This document shows, one piece after another, positions 26,186 to 35,652 of a DNA stretch of 64,000 nucleotides. The DNA is from Microbacterium profundi (lineage in GTDB: Bacteria; Actinomycetota; Actinomycetes; Actinomycetales; Microbacteriaceae). A program made the translations under genes and the position numbers. The notes beneath the pieces were generated by a model. The model was not told where the DNA came from. It saw only the letters and a list, made by a program, of their open reading frames with translations, and made no database searches. Each line of letters begins with the position of its first letter. The first letter of the stretch is position 1. Location: contig NZ_JPSY01000001.1 of the NCBI RefSeq assembly GCF_000763375.1, positions 186,001 to 250,000 on the forward strand. Reading direction: 5' to 3'.

Positions 26186-27136
26186 GTGATCCGCTACACG
26201 TTCACACGAGGAGTCCTGCTCATCGCAGGGCTCCTCGTGTCGAGCGTGCTCATCTTCCTCACGCTGCGCGTCTTCCCCGGCGACGTCGCCCAGCTCATCG
26301 CCGGCACCCAGGCATCACCGGCCACTGTCGAGGCGTTGCGGGAATCGCTCGGATTCAACCGTCCTCTGCTGGTGCAGTACAGCGAGTGGATCGGCGGAGT
26401 GCTCACCGGCGACCTCGGCACCTCTCAGCTCAGCGGCGCATCCGTCGGAGCGGAGCTCGCCGAGAAGGCGCAGGTGACCGTTCCGCTCGGGCTGATGGCG
26501 CTGGTGATCGCACTGCTGATCGCCGTGCCGTTCGGGATCCTCTCCGCGCTGTGGCGCGGCCGCGCCTCCGGCACGGCGCTCAGCGTCACCGCGCAGGCGC
26601 TGGCTGCGGTGCCGGTGATCTGGGCCGGCATGATGCTGATCGTCGTGTTCGCGGTGTGGCTCGGCGCTCTCCCCGCCCAGGGTTTCCCCCGCGGCGGATG
26701 GGAGCAGCCCTGGCAGGCCTTCCGGGCACTGATACTGCCCGCGCTCACGATCGGAATCGTCGAGGGCGCCATGCTGTTGCGCTTCGTCCGCAGCGCCACC
26801 CTGCAGGCTCGTGGGCAGGACTTCGTCCGCACCGCCGCAGCCAAGGGACTGACCCGCAACAGGGCGCTCGTTCAGCACGGCATCCCTGCGGTCGGACTCT
26901 CCATCGTGACCGTGCTCGGTCTGCAGGTGGCGGGCATCATCGTCGGCTCGGTCGTCATCGAGCAGCTGTTCACGCTGCCTGGCATCGGACGCATGCTGGT
27001 CGCCGACGTCGGCACGCGCGACCTGATCAAGGTGCAGAGCGAACTGCTCGTGCTCACCGGTCTCGTACTGGTGATCGGCTTCATCGTCGATCTCATCCAC
27101 CATTTCGTCGATCCGCGCCAGCGAGAGGCCGCCTGA
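26186..27136 (+). CDS. ABC transporter permease 1 (DppB/OppB type)
   Basis: 316 residues with six helices. The N-terminus (RYTFTRGVLLIAGLLVSSVLIFLTLRVFPGD) and the EAA-like loop (DFVRTAAAKGLTRNRALVQHGIP) are typical of DppB/OppB subunits. GTG 26186 lies eight bases after the binding-protein stop; a longer in-frame reading inside that gene was rejected. The stop shares a base with the next start (TGATG). Confidence 0.92.
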   Translation: MIRYTFTRGVLLIAGLLVSSVLIFLTLRVFPGDVAQLIAGTQASPATVEALRESLGFNRPLLVQYSEWIGGVLTGDLGTSQLSGASVGAELAEKAQVTVPLGLMALVIALLIAVPFGILSALWRGRASGTALSVTAQALAAVPVIWAGMMLIVVFAVWLGALPAQGFPRGGWEQPWQAFRALILPALTIGIVEGAMLLRFVRSATLQARGQDFVRTAAAKGLTRNRALVQHGIPAVGLSIVTVLGLQVAGIIVGSVVIEQLFTLPGIGRMLVADVGTRDLIKVQSELLVLTGLVLVIGFIVDLIHHFVDPRQREAA

Positions 27137-28002
27137 TGCCCCGCTGGCTGCGAGACCTGTGGAGGAGCACCACCGGACGCTTCGGTCTGATCACCGTGAT
27201 CGTCATCGCACTCGTCGCCCTGATCTCGGTCTTCTGGACCCCCTTCAACCCGTTCGACGCCGACGTGCGCGACCGCTGGGCTGCGCCGAGCTGGCCGCAT
27301 CTGCTCGGCACGGACAACACCGGGCGCGACATCCTCAGCCTCGTCATGGCGGGGACCCGCACGACCGTCTTCGTCAGCATCGGCGCGGGGATCGTCGCAA
27401 CGATCGTCGGAATAGCCCTCGCCTCGCTCGGAGCGCTCACCGCCAGGTGGGTGCGCGAGACCGTCGCTGTGCTCGTCGACATCCTGATCGCGTTCCCGGT
27501 GCTGATCATCGCCATGATGATCTCCTCGGTCTGGGGCGGGTCGCTGTGGGTCGTGATCTGGGCGGTCGGCATCGGCTTCGGCGTCAACATCGCCCGTGTC
27601 ACCCGACCAGAGCTGCGTCGCGTGCAGCAGAGCGACTTCGTGCTCGCCGGCCGGGCGGCGGGGCTCACCCCCGCGCAGAACCTGGTGCGTCACCTGCTGC
27701 CGAACGTCGCGCCGGTCTTCATCGTGCAGTTGTCGTGGTCGATGGCGGTGGCGGTCCTCGCCGAAGCCGGGCTGTCGTACCTCGGCTTCGGGGCGTCGGT
27801 GGTCGAACCGTCGTGGGGCATCCTGCTGTCGGATCTGCAACGGTACATCAGCATCCATCCGCTGTCCGTGATCTGGCCGGGCCTCGCCATCACGATCACG
27901 GTGCTCGCGCTCAACCTGCTCGGCGACGCACTGCGTGAGGCGACCGATCCGACACTTCGCCATCGCAGTGCCGAGCTGCACACACCGGCGGTGGTCGCAT
28001 GA
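27136..28002 (+). CDS. ABC transporter permease 2 (DppC/OppC type)
   Basis: 288 residues. The N-terminal helix plus HLLGTDNTGRDILS is the DppC/OppC signature, with the EAA loop at VLAGRAAGLTPAQNLVRHLLPN. It pairs with permease 1 to form the pore. It overlaps both neighbours (TGATG upstream, ATGA downstream), indicating tight stoichiometric translation. Confidence 0.92.
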   Translation: MPRWLRDLWRSTTGRFGLITVIVIALVALISVFWTPFNPFDADVRDRWAAPSWPHLLGTDNTGRDILSLVMAGTRTTVFVSIGAGIVATIVGIALASLGALTARWVRETVAVLVDILIAFPVLIIAMMISSVWGGSLWVVIWAVGIGFGVNIARVTRPELRRVQQSDFVLAGRAAGLTPAQNLVRHLLPNVAPVFIVQLSWSMAVAVLAEAGLSYLGFGASVVEPSWGILLSDLQRYISIHPLSVIWPGLAITITVLALNLLGDALREATDPTLRHRSAELHTPAVVA

Positions 28003-28790
28003 GTCTCTCCGTCAAGGACCTCGTCGTCGAGATCGACGGGCGCCGCGTCATCGACGGCATCTCCTTCGACGTGCCGGACGGCGCGCGCCTGGGGCTGATC
28101 GGCGAGTCCGGCTCCGGCAAGTCGCTCACGGCACTCGCGATCCTCGGGCTGCTGCCCGACGGCGCGACGGCGACCGGCAGCATCCGCTGGGATGACGCCG
28201 AGCTGATCGGCATGCCGGATCGTGAGCTCGCGCGCTTCCGCGGCGATGACATCGGCATCGTCTTCCAGGAGCCGCGGACCGCCCTCAACCCCATCCGCAC
28301 CGTCGGGCGTCAGATCGCGGAATCCGTGCGCATCCACACCGGAGCCGGGAAGCGCGAGGCCCGAGCGCGCGCCGTCGAGGAGGCGGCACGCGTGCGCCTG
28401 CCCGACCCGGAGTCGATCGTGCAGAAGTACCCGCACCAGCTCTCCGGCGGTCAGCGGCAACGCGTCGCTATCGCAATGGCCCTCGCCTGCCGGCCGCGGC
28501 TGCTGATCGCCGATGAGCCCACGACCGCTCTGGACGTGACGATCCAGGCCGAGATCCTGAAGCTGCTGCTCTCGCTCGTGGAGGAGCAGGGCATGTCGTT
28601 GATGTTCATCACGCACGACCTCGCCGTCCTGGCCCAGGTCGCGACGCATGGCGTGGTACTCGAGGATGGACGCGTCATCGAGTCGGCGCCGGTCTCGACC
28701 CTGCTCACGGCACCCTCGTCACCGATCACCCAGGGGCTGCTGCGCGATGCCACCGCGACGCTGTGGCGACCGGAAGGCGGTGAACGATGA
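27999..28790 (+). CDS. ABC transporter ATP-binding protein (DppD type)
   Basis: 263 residues. Walker [10 protein letters not shown]-loop [11 protein letters not shown], signature LSGGQRQR, Walker [13 protein letters not shown] and the H-loop histidine in MFITHD are all intact, so it should be an active ATPase. It lacks the long C-terminal oligopeptide extension of many DppD proteins. It overlaps both neighbours by four bases. Confidence 0.92.
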   Translation: MSLSVKDLVVEIDGRRVIDGISFDVPDGARLGLIGESGSGKSLTALAILGLLPDGATATGSIRWDDAELIGMPDRELARFRGDDIGIVFQEPRTALNPIRTVGRQIAESVRIHTGAGKREARARAVEEAARVRLPDPESIVQKYPHQLSGGQRQRVAIAMALACRPRLLIADEPTTALDVTIQAEILKLLLSLVEEQGMSLMFITHDLAVLAQVATHGVVLEDGRVIESAPVSTLLTAPSSPITQGLLRDATATLWRPEGGER

Positions 28791-29596
28791 GCCTGATCTC
28801 CACACGCGGCCTCTCGCGTGACTTCCCCGTCGCGAAGAGGACGATCCTCGAACGCGCCGGCACGCAGACCGCACTGCATCCGACCGATATCGACATCGAG
28901 GCCGGCGAGGCGATCGGCATCATCGGCGAATCCGGCTCTGGCAAGTCCACGCTGGTGCGCCTGCTGCTGGCGCTGGATCGGCCGACGTCCGGCACCGTGT
29001 CGATCGATGGAAGGGCGGTGGATGCCACGGCCTCCGCCCGCTCGCTGCACTGGCTCCGTCGCCAGAGCGGGCTCGTGTTCCAGGACCCGTATGCCTCGCT
29101 CGACCCGCGGATGAATGCAGGGCAGATCATCGCCGAGCCGCTGTGGGCCCTCGGCATCGAAGGCGATCATCGGGCACGCGTGCGCGAGGTGCTCGCGCAG
29201 GTGGGCCTGGAGCCCGACATGGCCGAGCGCTATCCGCATGAGTTCTCCGGCGGCCAGCGCCAACGCGTCGCCCTGGCACGAGCCATCGCACATCGACCGC
29301 GCATCCTCGTGGGCGACGAACCGCTCTCCGCCCTCGACGTCACCGTGCGCGCGCAGATCCTCGAACTGCTCGACGGTCTGCTGCAGACCGAGGATCTCAC
29401 TCTCATCCTGGTCTCGCACGACATCGGCGTGGTGCAGAACCTGTGCGACACCGTCGCCGTGATGAAGGACGGCCGCATCGTCGAGCGCGGTGCGACCCAG
29501 GACGTGCTCCTGCATCCGCAGCAGGACTACACCAAGCGTCTGCTGGCCGCGATTCCCGTCATCCCCGAAACAGGCGGCGACGAGACTTCGGTGTGA
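28787..29596 (+). CDS. ABC transporter ATP-binding protein (DppF type)
   Basis: 269 residues. Walker [11 protein letters not shown]-loop [12 protein letters not shown], signature FSGGQRQR, Walker [14 protein letters not shown]-loop LVSHD. Last gene of the importer operon. Its final 38 bases overlap the convergent acetyltransferase gene. Confidence 0.92.
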   Translation: MSLISTRGLSRDFPVAKRTILERAGTQTALHPTDIDIEAGEAIGIIGESGSGKSTLVRLLLALDRPTSGTVSIDGRAVDATASARSLHWLRRQSGLVFQDPYASLDPRMNAGQIIAEPLWALGIEGDHRARVREVLAQVGLEPDMAERYPHEFSGGQRQRVALARAIAHRPRILVGDEPLSALDVTVRAQILELLDGLLQTEDLTLILVSHDIGVVQNLCDTVAVMKDGRIVERGATQDVLLHPQQDYTKRLLAAIPVIPETGGDETSV

Positions 29597-30167
29597 GCGA
29601 CTTCTGCAGATAGACCGTTCCCAGCGAGCGGCCGAACTTGAAGCCGACCCGCCCCATGCGTCCGACCTCGACGAAGCCGAACCTGTTGTGCAGCCTGATC
29701 GACGGCTCGGCGCCGCTGTCGCTGATCACCGCCACGATCTCGCGCAGTCCGATCTCCTCGCATGCGGTGATGAGCGACTGCAGCAGTGCGGACCCGAGGC
29801 CCTTGCCTCCTGCGCCGGGTCCGAGGTAGATCGAATCCTCCACCGTGTAACGATATGCGGACTTGCTCGCCCACGGCTGCACGAGCGCGTACCCGATCAC
29901 CTGGTTCGATGGCGTCACGGCGACGAGGAACGGCAGTTTGAGCTTCGTCAGCATCGCGAACTTCTCGCGCCAGTAGCGGTGCGTGCTGCGCTTCTCGTCG
30001 AACGTCACGACGGAGTTGGCCACGTAGTGGTTGTAGATCTCTCGGACGTCGGGAAGATCGCGCTGCAGTGCGGGTCGGATCGTGAACGAGAACGTGCCCT
30101 GATCGGGCTCCGGCTCGCGCAGATGACGCGGCAGTCTTCGACGTCGGTCTCCCGGTTCGAACTGCAT
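29559..30167 (-). CDS. GNAT N-acetyltransferase, phosphinothricin-acetyltransferase-like
   Basis: 202 residues. After a basic N-terminal extension (about 27 residues), the fold starts [22 protein letters not shown] and continues with the PAT-like [31 protein letters not shown] (acetyl-CoA loop) and [20 protein letters not shown]. Such enzymes acetylate phosphinothricin, methionine sulfoximine or similar amino acid analogues; the real substrate is uncertain. TAAGCT at 30174-30179, six bases, ATG: probably leaderless, with its promoter inside the 3' end of ung. Confidence 0.88.
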   Translation of the reverse strand: MQFEPGDRRRRLPRHLREPEPDQGTFSFTIRPALQRDLPDVREIYNHYVANSVVTFDEKRSTHRYWREKFAMLTKLKLPFLVAVTPSNQVIGYALVQPWASKSAYRYTVEDSIYLGPGAGGKGLGSALLQSLITACEEIGLREIVAVISDSGAEPSIRLHNRFGFVEVGRMGRVGFKFGRSLGTVYLQKSLTPKSRRRLFRG

Positions 30168-30176
30168 GCGCTCAGC

Positions 30177-30878
30177 TTATAGTTCGTGGTCGACGCGCCA
30201 GTCCACCGCGCTCGCGCCCTGCTGCTCGAGCAACGCATTCGCACGCGAGAAGGGCCGGGATCCGAAGAACCCGCGATGCGCGGACAACGGCGACGGGTGC
30301 GCAGAGGCGATCACCGGCGTATCTCCGAGCATCGGCTGCAGGTTCGCGGCATCCCTCCCCCACAGGATCGCGACGAGCGGTTGATCGCGAGCGGCGAGCG
30401 TGCGGATGGCGAGTTCGGTGACCTGCTCCCAGCCCCAGCGGCGATGGGATGCCGGTGCACCGGGCGCGACCGTCAGCACCCTGTTCAGCAGCAGCACGCC
30501 CTGGTCACTCCACGTCGTCAGATCGCCGTGCGATGCCGGCGGGATGCCGAGATCGCTCTGCAGTTCGGCGTAGATGTTGTTCAGGCTCCGCGGGAGCGGG
30601 CGCACGTGGCGCTCCACTGCGAACGACAGGCCGATGGGATGCCCGGGCGTCGGGTAAGGGTCCTGACCGGTGATCAGCACCCGCACATCAGCGAGCGGTC
30701 GCTGGAACGCGCGGAGCACGTGGTCGCCGGCGGGCAGGTAGCCCCGCACCTCCGCCTGCTCGAGCCGCAGACGTTCGCCGAGTGCGCTGATGACATCCGC
30801 GACGGGCGCGAGAGCCTCCGCCCAGTCCCAGTCGATCAGCCCTTCATCCGCGAGCTGCGCAAGAGAGCGGCCCGGCAT
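30177..30878 (-). CDS. ung: Uracil-DNA glycosylase, family 1
   Basis: Removes uracil from DNA in base excision repair. 233 residues. The catalytic motif GQDPYPTPG (Asp as general base) and the leucine-loop motif [18 protein letters not shown] are complete. The start is ATG 30878, six bases after the SDR stop, so it is probably cotranscribed with the SDR. Confidence 0.96.
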   Translation of the reverse strand: MPGRSLAQLADEGLIDWDWAEALAPVADVISALGERLRLEQAEVRGYLPAGDHVLRAFQRPLADVRVLITGQDPYPTPGHPIGLSFAVERHVRPLPRSLNNIYAELQSDLGIPPASHGDLTTWSDQGVLLLNRVLTVAPGAPASHRRWGWEQVTELAIRTLAARDQPLVAILWGRDAANLQPMLGDTPVIASAHPSPLSAHRGFFGSRPFSRANALLEQQGASAVDWRVDHEL

Positions 30879-30884
30879 GCGGGC

Positions 30885-31670
30885 TCAGCCTTCACCGCCG
30901 CGGACCCGCAACGGTCCCCGCGCCAGCAGATGCTGTGCCGATTGGGCGACGGGACGCATCGTGATGAGGTCGAGATTGACATGGCCCGGCGCATCCAATG
31001 CGTAGCCGATGACGTCGGCGACATCGTGCGCGTTGAGCGGCTCCTCGACCCCGGCGTAGACCGCTTCGGCTGCGAGGCTGTCACCGCCGAGACGGTTCAG
31101 CGTGAACTCTTCGGTGTGCACCATGCCGGGCGCGACCTCGACGACGCGGATCGGCTCGCCGTTGAGCTCCTGCCGGAGAACCTTGACGAGCATCGACTCC
31201 GCGGCCTTGGCCGCGTTGTAGCCGCTGCCGCCGGGGTATGCGATCTGTGCCGCGGTCGACGTCACGAAGACCGCGTCCGCGTGCCCGTCGGATTCGGCGG
31301 CACGACGCAGCTGCGGGAGGATGCCGGCGACCAGACGCTGGGTGGCCAGCACGTTGACGTCGTACATCCACTGCCAATCGGCGATGCTCGCGTCCTCGAC
31401 CCGCTCGGTGCCGCGCGCACCACCGGCGATCTGCACCAGCGCGTGCACCGGACCGGACTCCTCGAGTTCCGCGAGGAGCGAATCCACGGCATCCGCGTCC
31501 GTCAGGTCGCACGCGATGGCCGATGCGCCGACCTCGTCGACGAGGGTCTGCAGACGCTCAGCGCGTCTCGCCACGCCGACGACCTCCCACCCGCGCGCAC
31601 GGAGGTTTCGAACCGTCGCCTCCCCGATCCCCGTACTCGCACCTGTCACCACTGCACGCCGTGTCACCAT
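30885..31670 (-). CDS. SDR family oxidoreductase
   Basis: 261 residues of the classical short-chain dehydrogenase type: TGASTGIGEA (cofactor loop), an NVLA motif in YDVNVLATQ, catalytic Ser in TSTAAQ, and YNAAK (catalytic Tyr and Lys). The sequence fits the NADP(H)-preferring YdfG-like group that oxidises 3-hydroxy acids or small alcohols; the substrate is inference. TACGGT at 31677-31682, six bases, ATG: probably leaderless. Divergent from metY and upstream of ung. Confidence 0.9.
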   Translation of the reverse strand: MVTRRAVVTGASTGIGEATVRNLRARGWEVVGVARRAERLQTLVDEVGASAIACDLTDADAVDSLLAELEESGPVHALVQIAGGARGTERVEDASIADWQWMYDVNVLATQRLVAGILPQLRRAAESDGHADAVFVTSTAAQIAYPGGSGYNAAKAAESMLVKVLRQELNGEPIRVVEVAPGMVHTEEFTLNRLGGDSLAAEAVYAGVEEPLNAHDVADVIGYALDAPGHVNLDLITMRPVAQSAQHLLARGPLRVRGGEG

Positions 31671-31734
31671 GCCTCCACCGTACGACGTTTCGCCTCATCT
31701 CATCGCCTTCTCACTGCGGTTTCGGCGTGCCGGC

Positions 31735-31748
31735 ATGTTACGTAACAT
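31735..31748. promoter_or_regulatory. Perfect palindrome upstream of metY
   Basis: ATGTTACGTAACAT, a 14-base perfect palindrome in a markedly AT-rich patch. It lies 13 bases upstream of a TTGACA (31762-31767) and about 90 bases before metY; the divergent SDR start is 65 bases away. It has the form of an operator for a dimeric repressor such as a TetR- or LacI-type protein. Confidence 0.5.
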
Positions 31749-31838
31749 TTCCCCTTCGTTGTTGACACCGCGGTCCTTACGTACGCTCTCATCAACGGCA
31801 TCCGCCGCACCGACCTCAATCCGTTCCAGGGGGAACAC

Positions 31839-33161
31839 ATGTCCGCACCTGAGACCTGGCGTTTCGAGACCAAGCAGATCCACTCGGGCGCCGCGCCCGA
31901 CCCTGTCACGAAGGCCCGTGCCACGCCGATCTACCAGACGACGTCGTACGTCTTCGACAGCGCCGACCATGCTGCGAACCTCTTCGCGCTGGCCGAGTTC
32001 GGCAACATCTACACCCGCATCCAGAACCCGACGCAGGACGTTCTCGAGCAGCGGCTCGCGGCGCTCGAGGGGGGCACCGGCGCCCTCGTCCTCGCCAGCG
32101 GCCAGGCGGCATCGACGTTCGCCGTGCTGAACATCGCGCAGGCCGGCGACCACTTCGTCGCATCCAGCTCGATCTACGGCGGCACCTACAACCTCTTCAA
32201 GTACACCCTGGCCAAGCTGGGCATCGACGTCACGTTCGTCGAGAACCAGGATGACGCCGAGGAATGGCGCCGCGCTGTCCGCCCGAACACGAAGCTGCTG
32301 TTCGCCGAGACGATCGGCAACCCGCGGATCAACGTGCTCGACATCCGCACCGTCGCCGACATCGCTCACGAGAACGGCGTGCCGCTCATCGTCGACAACA
32401 CGATCGCGACCCCGTTCCTGCTGCGTCCGTTCGAGCACGGCGCCGACATCGTCGTCCACTCGGTCACCAAGTTCCTCGGCGGCCACGGCACCACCATCGG
32501 TGGCGCGATCATCGACGGCGGAACCTTCGAGTGGTCCAAGAACGTCGACAAGTTCCCCGGCCTCACCGAGCCGGACCCCTCGTACCACGGCGCCAGCTAC
32601 ACCACTGCGGTGGGCGACCCGCTCGCGTACATCATCAAGGCCCGAGTGCAGCTGCTGCGCGACCTCGGCTCGGCGATCTCCCCGCAGAGCGCCTGGAACC
32701 TCATTCAGGGCATCGAGACGCTCTCGCTGCGTATCGAGCGCCACGTGCAGAACGCGCAGGAAGTCGCCGAGTGGCTCGACGGCCGCGATGACATCGCGTC
32801 GGTCAACTACTCGGGTCTGCCCACCTCTCCCTGGTACGCCAAGGCCAACGAGTACCTGCCCAAGGGCGTCGGCGCCGTGTTGTCGTTCGAGCTGAAGGGC
32901 GGCGTGGAGGCCGGTCGCGAATTCGTGAACAGCCTCTCGCTGTTCAGCCACCTCGCGAACATCGGCGATGTGCGCTCGCTCGTCATCCACCCGGCATCCA
33001 CCACGCATTCGCAGCTGACTCCTGAGCAGCAGCTCACCTCCGGCGTCACGCCGGGTCTGGTGCGGCTGTCGGTGGGCCTGGAGAACATCGACGACCTCAA
33101 GGCCGACCTCGAGCAGGCGCTCGACGCGGCTCGCCGCGTCTCGGAGGCCGCTCGCGCCTAG
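31839..33161 (+). CDS. metY: O-acetylhomoserine sulfhydrylase
   Basis: PLP enzyme that makes homocysteine directly from O-acetylhomoserine and sulfide. 440 residues, the long form typical of Met[13 protein letters not shown] at the N-terminus, [14 protein letters not shown] block ([13 protein letters not shown]), and PLP lysine in [24 protein letters not shown] precedes ATG 31839. metX, which makes its substrate, lies 2.5 kb downstream, separated by IS30 and a DUF559 gene, although the two are normally adjacent. A candidate promoter is TTGACA 31762 with TACGCT 31782 (short spacing). Confidence 0.95.
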   Translation: MSAPETWRFETKQIHSGAAPDPVTKARATPIYQTTSYVFDSADHAANLFALAEFGNIYTRIQNPTQDVLEQRLAALEGGTGALVLASGQAASTFAVLNIAQAGDHFVASSSIYGGTYNLFKYTLAKLGIDVTFVENQDDAEEWRRAVRPNTKLLFAETIGNPRINVLDIRTVADIAHENGVPLIVDNTIATPFLLRPFEHGADIVVHSVTKFLGGHGTTIGGAIIDGGTFEWSKNVDKFPGLTEPDPSYHGASYTTAVGDPLAYIIKARVQLLRDLGSAISPQSAWNLIQGIETLSLRIERHVQNAQEVAEWLDGRDDIASVNYSGLPTSPWYAKANEYLPKGVGAVLSFELKGGVEAGREFVNSLSLFSHLANIGDVRSLVIHPASTTHSQLTPEQQLTSGVTPGLVRLSVGLENIDDLKADLEQALDAARRVSEAARA

Positions 33162-33180
33162 CGCTGCTTCCGGGCGTTCA

Positions 33181-34497
33181 AAGGAGGAAAGTGTCGGTCA
33201 TCTCGCGGCAAATTCATATGGTGGGAGCAACGCTCTGATGAAGGAGCGTTTCATGGTCAAGTTGTTTCCGCCTGGTACTCGTACTGCGTTCGTTGATTTG
33301 GTGTGCGCTGGCGCGACGACGGTGAGTGCTGCGGCGAGTGTCGGCGCGGGGACTGCGTCGGCATCGCGGTGGTGGGCCCAGTCTGGGGGCATGACGATCG
33401 ATAGAGGCGCGACGGGTGGTCTTGCTGATCCGGTGCCGGACGTGATGCCGATCAGTGAGCGGATGCTGACAGCGCACGAGCGAGGGATGATTCAGATGGG
33501 CCGACGTGCGGGCATGAGTTATGCCCGCATCGGGGCGGAAATCGGTCGGGATAAGTCCGTGATCTGGCGGGAGGTGAAGCGCAATACGAGCCCGGACGGG
33601 GTGTATTACGCGTCTGTCGCGCACACGAGAGCGCACCAGGCCAGGCGGCGTCCGAAGCCGTTCGCGCTGATCGAGAACGAGGCGCTGTGCCGGTTGATCG
33701 AGGTGTGGATGGATGAGGGGTGGAGCCCGGCGCTGATCTCAGCAATGTTGGAGTTCTACTTCCCGGATGATCGGACTATGCAGGTGAGTCACGAGACGAT
33801 CTACCAGGCCCTCTACGTCCAGACCCGCGGAAAGCTGCGGGCAGATCTGGCGCAGAAGCTCTCCCTGAAACGGAACAAGCGTGTTGCCCACACATCCGAT
33901 CGGCGCAAGAACAGCCCCTACAAGGAAGCGTTCAAGATCAGTGACCGGCCGGCCGAGGTCGAGAACCGGGCTGTTCCGGGACATTGGGAAGGAGACCTCA
34001 TCATCGGGTGTGATGGGACTGCGATCGGCACTCTCGTCGAGCGCGCGACGCGCTTCACGATCCTGCTCCACCTCCCCGGAGATCACACCGCCGATACCGT
34101 CGCTGCGGCGATGATCCGAGAGATGGGCGACCTGCCCGAGCATCTGCGCCGCTCGATCACCTGGGATCGCGGAACGGAACTGGCCGAGTACGCCCAGATC
34201 CAGACCGCGTTGGACACGACGCTCTACTTCTGCGACCCGCACTCGCCCTGGCAACGCGGGACCAACGAGAACACCAACCGGCTGCTGCGGTTCTGGTTCG
34301 AGAAGGGCTCAGACCTCTCCGCCCATACCCCCGAAGACCTCCGCCGAGTCGCTGCGACACTGAACCGTCGCCCCCGCCCGACCCTTGAGCTTCAGACCCC
34401 AGCCAACCGACTCAACGAGCTACTACTCGCCGCGTGAACCCCGGCGTTGCTCCCACCACTTGACATTGCCCGCAAATTGACCGGCACTTTCCTCCTT
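33181..34497 (+). mobile_element. IS30-family insertion sequence
   Basis: The ends at 33181 and 34497 are inverted copies (AAGGAGGAAAGTG, then CGGTCA, then GGTGGGAGCAACGC further in). TCA flanks both sides (33178-33180 and 34498-34500), consistent with a 3-bp target duplication. Another reading is that the outer 30 or so bases belong to a palindromic repeat like the one at 35533 and that the IS proper begins near 33215, because GCAAATT occurs at both inner boundaries (33208-33214 and 34472-34478). A single intact transposase gene is carried. Confidence 0.85.
33253..34437 (+). CDS. IS30-family transposase
   Basis: 394 residues. The N-terminal helix-turn-helix part (MSYARIGAEIGRDKSVIWREVKRN) is the IS30 signature, and the DDE catalytic acids appear in GHWEGDLIIG, TWDRGTELAEY and SPWQRGTNENTN. 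The frame is intact, so it may be active. ATG 33253 has AAGGAG upstream; an ATG at 33238 would add five residues. Confidence 0.93.
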   Translation: MVKLFPPGTRTAFVDLVCAGATTVSAAASVGAGTASASRWWAQSGGMTIDRGATGGLADPVPDVMPISERMLTAHERGMIQMGRRAGMSYARIGAEIGRDKSVIWREVKRNTSPDGVYYASVAHTRAHQARRRPKPFALIENEALCRLIEVWMDEGWSPALISAMLEFYFPDDRTMQVSHETIYQALYVQTRGKLRADLAQKLSLKRNKRVAHTSDRRKNSPYKEAFKISDRPAEVENRAVPGHWEGDLIIGCDGTAIGTLVERATRFTILLHLPGDHTADTVAAAMIREMGDLPEHLRRSITWDRGTELAEYAQIQTALDTTLYFCDPHSPWQRGTNENTNRLLRFWFEKGSDLSAHTPEDLRRVAATLNRRPRPTLELQTPANRLNELLLAA

Positions 34498-35427
34498 TCA
34501 CGCGTTCGAACGCGTAGCGATGGCGCGGCGAAGGTGCGTGAGCAGCGATGCACCGGCGTTCCTCAGATCGTCCTCGGTCAGACGGATCACGATCCATCCG
34601 AGCGCCTCCAGTTCACGCTGACGCTGGATGTCGCGCCGCCACTGTCCCTTGTCCGTCCGATGACCGTCTCCCTCGTACTCGATCGCGATCTTCAGTCTCG
34701 GATAGGCCAGATCCACCCGGGCGATGAAGCGGCCGCGGTCGAAAACACCGCACTGGACCTCCGGCTCCGGGAGCCCCGCCGCGACGATCAGAAGTCTCGT
34801 CTCGGTCTCCTTCGGCGACTCCACTCGCTCTCGTGCGAGAGGCAGAGCCTCCCGAACAGTCGCACACCCTGGGAATCGCCCCCAATGCGCGAGTCGATCG
34901 AAGATCAGCTGGCGCGTGGTCATCGGACGCCGCGGTCCGAGGTCCGGGTAGTCGGATGCCGTCGTGATGAGCGCGTCGATGACCGTAACGGCTTGTGCGG
35001 TCGTCAGTTCGTGAGCGCAAGTGAAGAACGCGGCGACCGGATCCACAACCGGAACGCCCTTCAGGATCGTCGTCTCCGCGCGGTCCTCGGCGAGGCGGCG
35101 TCCCTTCACCCCGCCGGTTCTCGGAGGTGCCGTGTCCGGCGGAACCATCACCTCCAAAGGTTCCTTCATCGTCCAGATCTCTGGATGCGGTAAGCCCCAG
35201 AGCCGCATCCCGGTACGTCCGCCGTAGCGGTGCCCATGCTTCATACGGCGGTGACAGCAGGCGACGAACTCCGTAAACGTCTTCGGAGCCTCCACCGCCC
35301 GCACGCCGTGGAACGGGCGATGGAGATCAGGAGAATTCCTCCGGGAGCGCCCCACTCCAGAAGCCTCGGCCTCGCGGATGGTGAAGGTCTCCCCCAGCGT
35401 TCGTGGCATTCGGGCTCGTGGTCGCAT
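34498..35427 (-). CDS. DUF559 domain (Vsr-like endonuclease fold) protein
   Basis: 309 residues. The C-terminal half carries the DUF559/very-short-patch-repair-like nuclease pattern: ARVDLAYPRLKIAIEYEGDGHR and RDIQRQRELEALGWIVIRLTEDDL. The N-terminal half is a helical and strand region like the AbiEi-type N-terminus often fused to DUF559 in actinobacteria (PEIWTMKEPLEVMVP). Function is unproven; nuclease activity is inferred from the fold. AGGA precedes ATG 35427. The stop codon TGA is formed by the TCA that flanks the IS30 element, so the insertion abuts the gene exactly. Confidence 0.8.
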   Translation of the reverse strand: MRPRARMPRTLGETFTIREAEASGVGRSRRNSPDLHRPFHGVRAVEAPKTFTEFVACCHRRMKHGHRYGGRTGMRLWGLPHPEIWTMKEPLEVMVPPDTAPPRTGGVKGRRLAEDRAETTILKGVPVVDPVAAFFTCAHELTTAQAVTVIDALITTASDYPDLGPRRPMTTRQLIFDRLAHWGRFPGCATVREALPLARERVESPKETETRLLIVAAGLPEPEVQCGVFDRGRFIARVDLAYPRLKIAIEYEGDGHRTDKGQWRRDIQRQRELEALGWIVIRLTEDDLRNAGASLLTHLRRAIATRSNA

Positions 35428-35532
35428 CGACACATCCTGAGGCAGCCGTGCCGGCCGCGGCGCCCGCGATCACGGGAACCGTGGATAAGCCACAGCTCCA
35501 TCCCACTGTGCAGGGCGAGTCCCGTCTCATAC

Positions 35533-35584
35533 AAAGGAGGAAAGTGTCGGTCATCCCGTGATTTGACGAGCACTTTCCTCCTTT
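35533..35584. repeat. 52-bp palindromic element sharing ends with the IS30 element
   Basis: Perfect 14-base inverted ends, AAAGGAGGAAAGTG (35533-35546) and CACTTTCCTCCTTT (35571-35584). The first 22 bases are identical to 33180-33201 at the IS30 left end, and the last ones closely match the IS30 right end. It encodes nothing. It is either a MITE-like derivative of the IS or a dispersed palindrome into which the IS inserted. Confidence 0.8.
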
Positions 35585-35652
35585 CATCTCCTGCGGTAGC
35601 CGGCGCGCGTAACCTGCGCCGACGGCGCACGGATCCACGCGAGAATGGGTGC

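Noticed and set aside
31768..31838. Possible SAM riboswitch upstream of metY
   Set aside because: The space from the likely transcription start to the metY ribosome site is about 45 bases and shows no SAM-II, SAM-IV or other conserved core, so it is too short for a riboswitch.
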